NCBI GenBank assembly: GCA_002049455.2
Contig: KV918871.1
Coordinates: 158,282-222,281 of the forward strand
Length of the DNA: 64,000 bases
Source: Porphyra umbilicalis
Taxonomy: Eukaryota; Rhodophyta; Bangiophyceae; Bangiales; Bangiaceae
Direction: 5' to 3'
This document shows positions 59,906 to 64,000 of the stretch, piece after piece (position 1 is the stretch's first letter; each line of letters opens with the position of its first letter). The notes beneath the pieces are model-generated. The model saw only the letters and a list, made by a program, of their open reading frames with translations, was not told the DNA's origin and made no database searches. Made by a program: the position numbers and the translations under genes.

Positions 59906-62900
59906 ATGGAGACGGCGACGGAGGGCGGCCGCCGCGACGGCGGCGGCGTGCAGAACGTGAGCAGCCCGTCGACGGTTGTGGCGCCGTCGGCCGAGACGGC
60001 GGCCGGCGGCGGCTACTATGGCTACGTCCCCGTCTCGCCCGACGACTACCCGTACGCGGAGGACGTGGACGCGGCGGTGGCGGCGGATGAGGCGGGGGGG
60101 CCGATGAGCCCGGGTGCGCGCGAGACGCTGTACGTGAATGAGCGCATGCTCCGCGACCGTGGGCGGACGTCCAAGCGCCTGCTCGTCGGCGCCGCCTTCT
60201 TCCTGGTCTCCTTCTTGGTCCTTCTCATCTGGCTCATCCTCATTGCGACGTGCAAGACGGGTGACTTATGTCGGCTGTTGGACCGCTCAACTGTCATTGG
60301 GGACCGCGATTACCGCTTCAAGACGTTTGAATTCCTCCTCCCGTCCGTGTACGTGTGGGCGGCCATGACGGTGTCGGTGGCCGGGATGGCGGTGGCGACC
60401 TTCCACGCGCTCAAAGTCATCCGCGAAGACGTTGGCACGCCCCGCATGGTGGAGCTCGCCACGGCCATCCGCCAAGGTTCGACGGCTTTCCTCTCTGAGG
60501 AGTACCGCTACCTGTTCCTGCTCTGCTTGGGCGTCTTCGTGCTCCTCGGCATTGGTACCAACTGGCGGCTGGCGGGGTGCTACGTGATGGGCGCGTTGCT
60601 TTCGGCAGTGACGGGGGCGGCGGGGATGGCCATTGCCACCCGCGGCAACGTGCGGACGGCCGCGGCGGCGCACCAGGGCCTGGCCGCCGCACTTGGCGTG
60701 GCGTTTCGGTCGGGCACGGTCATGGGCCTGTCGGTCGTGTGCATCGGGCTGGGCGGTGTCGCCGCCGCCTACCTCATGTTTCAAGACGTTCGGGCACTGG
60801 CGGGCTTCTCCGCAGGTGCTTCGACGATTGCCCTCTTTGCGCGTGTCGCAGGGGGCATCTTCACCAAGGCCGCCGATGTTGGCGCGGACCTGGTCGGCAA
60901 GGTGGAGTCGAGCATCCCAGAGGACGACCCACGCAACCCCGCGACGATTGCGGACAATGTGGGTGACAATGTGGGCGACGTGGCCGGTATGGGCGCGGAC
61001 CTCTTTGAGTCCTTTGTCGGCTCCATCATCTCGACGGCCATCCTTGGCGGGGGTCTGCCCTACTTTTATCGCAGCCCCCTGGCCATGTGCGTGTTCAACC
61101 ACCTGCACATTGACCGGCAGTGCGGGCCCGCGGGGTACCCCGAGACGCTTTCGTACGCGCGGTACATTTGTTTTCAGAACGACCGCTACCTCGACTACCC
61201 AACGTCGACGACGTGGGCGTCCAACTCGATCTTCGTGGCACTGCCATTCATGCTGGCCGCAGTCGGCGTGCTCGCGTGCATCGTCGGGACCGTTGGCCTG
61301 CGCGTGTCGTCATCGCTGGACGAGGACCTCAACGACCCAAAGCAGCGCAGCCGCGTGACTGGGGGGCTCCTGTGGTCGCTGCGTGCCAACGTGCTGCTGA
61401 CCGCGGTGTTGGTGCTGCTCGGTGCGGTCGGCCTGTGCTGGGGCTTCTTTGGGGGCAACTCCCACTTTCAAGCGCAGAGCGGGTTTAGTAAGAACGGCTC
61501 GCCCGTGCCGGTGTTTGAACTTGACACGTCGGTGGCCAACCCGTGCCGTGGCCAGTACGAGGCTGACCCGGCCGACCCGGTGATGCTGCCGCAGGGACAG
61601 ATCGTCGAGGGCGTCTACAAGCCGACGACGGTGCTCGGCTTCCAGCACGGGGCCGCCCACCAGACGCCGTGGCGCCTCTTCCTGTGCATCCTCATTGGTC
61701 TGAGTTTGGGCCTGGCCATCGGGTGGGTCACCGAGTACTTCACGTCGGCGGCGTACGGTCCGACGCAGGGGATTGCGTCGGCGGGCGCGTTTGGGGCGGG
61801 CGCGGTCATGCTGCAGGGCCTCGGCGTCGGCATGCTGTCGACGCTGATGCCGTTGGCGTTTGTGGTCGCCGCCATCCTCAGCGCCTACGCGCTGTTTGGG
61901 CCGTACGGCATTGCGCTGGCGGCGGTGGGGATGCTCTCCACCCTCGGGGTGACCATGGCCACGGACGCGTACGGCCCCGTGGCGGACAATGCCGGGGGTA
62001 TTGCCGAGATGGCCAAGCTGCCCCCGTCGGTCCGGGAAACGACGGACGCGCTCGACGCGTTGGGCAACACAACGGCGGCGACCGGCAAGGGCTTTTCCAA
62101 CGGCTCGGCCGTACTCACCGCGTATGCGCTGCTGACGGCGCTGCTGCAGGATTCGGGCGAGCTGCCGTCGCCGCGGGCGCTCGTCGGCTCGCCGTTCGAG
62201 CCGGCGACGGCACTCATCAACCAGCTCCGCGTGGTGTCTCTCCTCGACCCGTACGTGCTCGTGTCGGTGCTCGTCGGCGTGATGTTGCCCTTCCTCTTTG
62301 GCGCCTTTGTCATCCTGGCGGTCAGCCGCGCGGCGCAGGCCATGATTGCCGAGGTGCGCCACCAATTCCGCGTCATTGACGGCCTCCGCGCAGGCGCCAT
62401 CGGCGTGCGCCCGGACCACGTGCGGTGCGTGGGGATTGCCACCCGTGCGGCGCTCTTTGAGATGATCCTCCCCGGCACCATTGCGTTTATGAGCCCGCTC
62501 ATCGTCGGCTTTGGGTTTGGTCAACGGGCGCTGATGGGGATGCTCCTTGCGGCGATCGCGTCGAGCTTTGTGCTCGGCACCATGATGAGCAACGCAGGTG
62601 GCTCGTTTGATAATGCCAAGAAGCTCGTCGAGACGGGCGAGTTTGGCACCCGCCACGCCAAGTCGTCGGAGTGGCACAAGGCGACGGTGGCGGGCGACAC
62701 GCTCGGCGACGGGATGAAGGACGCCGCCGGCCCGTCGCTCAATATCCTGCAAAAGCTGATGACGTCCATCGGGCTCGTCACCATTGGGCTGATGAACGCG
62801 GACCAGGAAGACGGGTGGATTGGCGCCATCCTCCTCGGCGTCACCCTCCTCGTCGTCGCCCTCTTTGGCATGTGGAACATCAAGCTCAACCGCGACCACC

Positions 62901-63184
62901 GCCGGGCGGCGGCGGCGGCAGCGGCGGAGCACGCCGCGAAGGAAACCGCTCGTGCCGAGACAGAGATCAAGGCGCCCCCAAAGATGGTCAGCCCCTTCTT
63001 TGAGGACGGCCGCTCCATCGTGGCGCCGGACGTGGTCATCCCGGGCTCCCAGCTGCATGAGGCGCTTCATGCGGTCGGGATGCCGCGGCACGCGTTTGCG
63101 GACACGCTGCCGGGCCTGAGCGACCGGGACGAGGTCGACTTCAGCCGCAGCCCGGCGAGGCTGATGGACGGGGCTGCCCGGTGA
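59906..63184 (+). CDS. K+-dependent vacuolar-type H+-translocating pyrophosphatase
   Basis: A membrane pump that uses pyrophosphate hydrolysis to move protons into vacuoles or acidocalcisome-like compartments. ATG 59906 is the first in a frame open from 59531; it gives 1092 residues, versus about 770 for the Arabidopsis vacuolar enzyme. Hallmarks: FTKAADVGADLVGKVE (about residue 320, pyrophosphate site), DNVGDNVGDVAGMGADLFES (about 350), TDAYGPVADNAGGIAEMA (about 686), and GDTLGDGMKDAAGPSLNIL (about 930). GNTTAATGKGF near 720 has Ala and Gly where K+-independent enzymes have Lys and Thr, so K+-dependence is predicted. Many hydrophobic segments begin at about residue 91. Extra length comes from a Tyr/Asp-rich N-tail of about 90 residues, enlarged loops (about 61080-61220 and 61450-61670) and a C-tail of about 90 residues. 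No intron. Confidence 0.95.
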   Translation: METATEGGRRDGGGVQNVSSPSTVVAPSAETAAGGGYYGYVPVSPDDYPYAEDVDAAVAADEAGGPMSPGARETLYVNERMLRDRGRTSKRLLVGAAFFLVSFLVLLIWLILIATCKTGDLCRLLDRSTVIGDRDYRFKTFEFLLPSVYVWAAMTVSVAGMAVATFHALKVIREDVGTPRMVELATAIRQGSTAFLSEEYRYLFLLCLGVFVLLGIGTNWRLAGCYVMGALLSAVTGAAGMAIATRGNVRTAAAAHQGLAAALGVAFRSGTVMGLSVVCIGLGGVAAAYLMFQDVRALAGFSAGASTIALFARVAGGIFTKAADVGADLVGKVESSIPEDDPRNPATIADNVGDNVGDVAGMGADLFESFVGSIISTAILGGGLPYFYRSPLAMCVFNHLHIDRQCGPAGYPETLSYARYICFQNDRYLDYPTSTTWASNSIFVALPFMLAAVGVLACIVGTVGLRVSSSLDEDLNDPKQRSRVTGGLLWSLRANVLLTAVLVLLGAVGLCWGFFGGNSHFQAQSGFSKNGSPVPVFELDTSVANPCRGQYEADPADPVMLPQGQIVEGVYKPTTVLGFQHGAAHQTPWRLFLCILIGLSLGLAIGWVTEYFTSAAYGPTQGIASAGAFGAGAVMLQGLGVGMLSTLMPLAFVVAAILSAYALFGPYGIALAAVGMLSTLGVTMATDAYGPVADNAGGIAEMAKLPPSVRETTDALDALGNTTAATGKGFSNGSAVLTAYALLTALLQDSGELPSPRALVGSPFEPATALINQLRVVSLLDPYVLVSVLVGVMLPFLFGAFVILAVSRAAQAMIAEVRHQFRVIDGLRAGAIGVRPDHVRCVGIATRAALFEMILPGTIAFMSPLIVGFGFGQRALMGMLLAAIASSFVLGTMMSNAGGSFDNAKKLVETGEFGTRHAKSSEWHKATVAGDTLGDGMKDAAGPSLNILQKLMTSIGLVTIGLMNADQEDGWIGAILLGVTLLVVALFGMWNIKLNRDHRRAAAAAAAEHAAKETARAETEIKAPPKMVSPFFEDGRSIVAPDVVIPGSQLHEALHAVGMPRHAFADTLPGLSDRDEVDFSRSPARLMDGAAR

Positions 63185-63339
63185 GAGCTGTATGTGTGTG
63201 AGCGACCGCCCGTTCTTTTTTAACTCATTTTCATTTTTTGTATGTATTTCTGTGAACCCACAGAGCTACGAGAGTCAGGCAGTGGCGTCGCGAAGCTGCA
63301 GAAGCGGGACTTTTCGGCACCAGTGTTGCACATCTGGAC

Positions 63340-63897
63340 CAGGGATGGAAAAAATCGTGATTTTTTACATCTCGGATCGATTAATCTATAGATTAATCTA
63401 TTAAATCTCGATTTTTCAATTAATTAATGATTTTATTGCTGCCTGTGACTTCGACTGCGGGCTGTGTCTGACCATCCAAGTCGCCGCCGCGTCGCTGGTC
63501 CGAGGGTGCTGGCTTGCCTCGGTCGGTGGTGGAATTTTTACAATTTACACTGAGTAGCGCGTCGGTCATCCTGAGGTGGAATAGAGAAGAGCGGAGAGGC
63601 CGAGGTGGTCGCCGTTGTCCGTCCAGTGCGAGGTGAGGGTGAGTGAGGAGCCGCCACTGTAGCCGAGGCCGCCCCCGCTGCCGCTCTCCATCGTTGTGAC
63701 CACCCCGCCTCCGCACCTTCAGCCACCAAGACGTGTGTCGCACCACAGGCAGCGGCCGAGACCCGAGGCGACAGCCTTCTAGCATTAAGTTAAAAAAGAC
63801 ATTAAAAAACGGGAGAACGGCAACTGATTAATCTATAGATTAAATATGTATTAAATCGATTTTATTTAATGCATGCATTTTATTGGTGCCAACCCTG
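63340..63897. mobile_element. 558-bp non-autonomous hAT element (MITE)
   Basis: Flanking direct copies ATCTGGAC (63332-63339 and 63898-63905) are a perfect 8-bp target duplication. Ends are CAGGGATGG and, inverted, CAGGGTTGG, the CAGGG-type terminal repeat of hAT transposons. Just inside each end lies the palindrome ATTAATCTATAGATTAAT (63374-63391 and 63824-63841). No transposase is encoded. It lies 155 bp after the pyrophosphatase stop. Confidence 0.92.
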
Positions 63898-64000
63898 ATC
63901 TGGACACAACAACAAAATCGTGCTTGTTATTTCGATTAAACTTTGGAGGTTAGTTGCCGTGGTTCGCGAAAGTGTGACCAGTAGTCACCTCTGGAAGAGG

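Overview
This is a GC-rich nuclear window from a eukaryote. Spliceosomal GT-AG introns interrupt four genes, there is a chromodomain Ty3-type LTR retrotransposon, and several classes of eukaryotic DNA transposon are present. The host genes are very GC-rich, with Ala/Gly/Pro-rich tails and long mono-G or mono-C runs, and most have no intron or one. A vacuolar-type H+-pyrophosphatase excludes animals and fungi. My best guess is an alga or protist with sparse introns and a GC-rich genome, such as a bangiophyte red alga of the Porphyra/Pyropia kind. This is inference; no ribosomal or organellar marker lies in the window.

Layout. 1-15 kb: the end of an unknown ORF whose stop codon was hit by a 5.0-kb Harbinger-like element (446-5460); unassigned sequence; a 1.5-kb element with perfect 42-bp inverted ends (10239-11710); then a phosphatase-kinase fusion gene broken at homopolymers (11798-14732). 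15.7-18 kb: two housekeeping genes, SPC3-type signal peptidase subunit (+) and UBC12 NEDD8-conjugating E2 (-). 18.7-23 kb: a small SAP-domain ORF beside palindromes, then two convergent genes, a probable Harbinger accessory protein and a Harbinger transposase. 24.4-33.5 kb: a complete, very young Ty3/chromovirus retrotransposon on the minus strand, with 394-bp LTRs differing at one base, a CCCTG target duplication and two in-frame stops in pol. 33.5-41.7 kb: repeats and low-complexity DNA. 41.7-44.6 kb: an intact Tc1/IS630-type transposase facing a three-exon zinc-cluster gene. 45.6-50.1 kb: a nest of about 0.55-kb Harbinger-type MITEs, one of which has taken three separate insertions of another element that made no target duplication. 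51.5-64 kb: another inverted-repeat element, PP2C phosphatase, a DBP2/DDX5-type helicase with one 1.6-kb intron, a 1092-residue H+-pyrophosphatase, and a hAT MITE with an 8-bp target duplication.

How the parts fit. The host genes are unrelated housekeeping functions: ER protein processing, neddylation, signalling, RNA remodelling and vacuolar proton pumping. Mobile DNA fills much of the rest. The Harbinger-type TIR beginning GAGCAT(TC/CT)CCACCAATG is shared by the 5-kb element and the MITE nest, so one transposase family may move both; the transposase at 22 kb is a candidate. The most unusual structure is the triple insertion without target duplication, whose element has asymmetric inverted repeats and a 3' hairpin, as in Helentron-like (Helitron2) non-autonomous elements.
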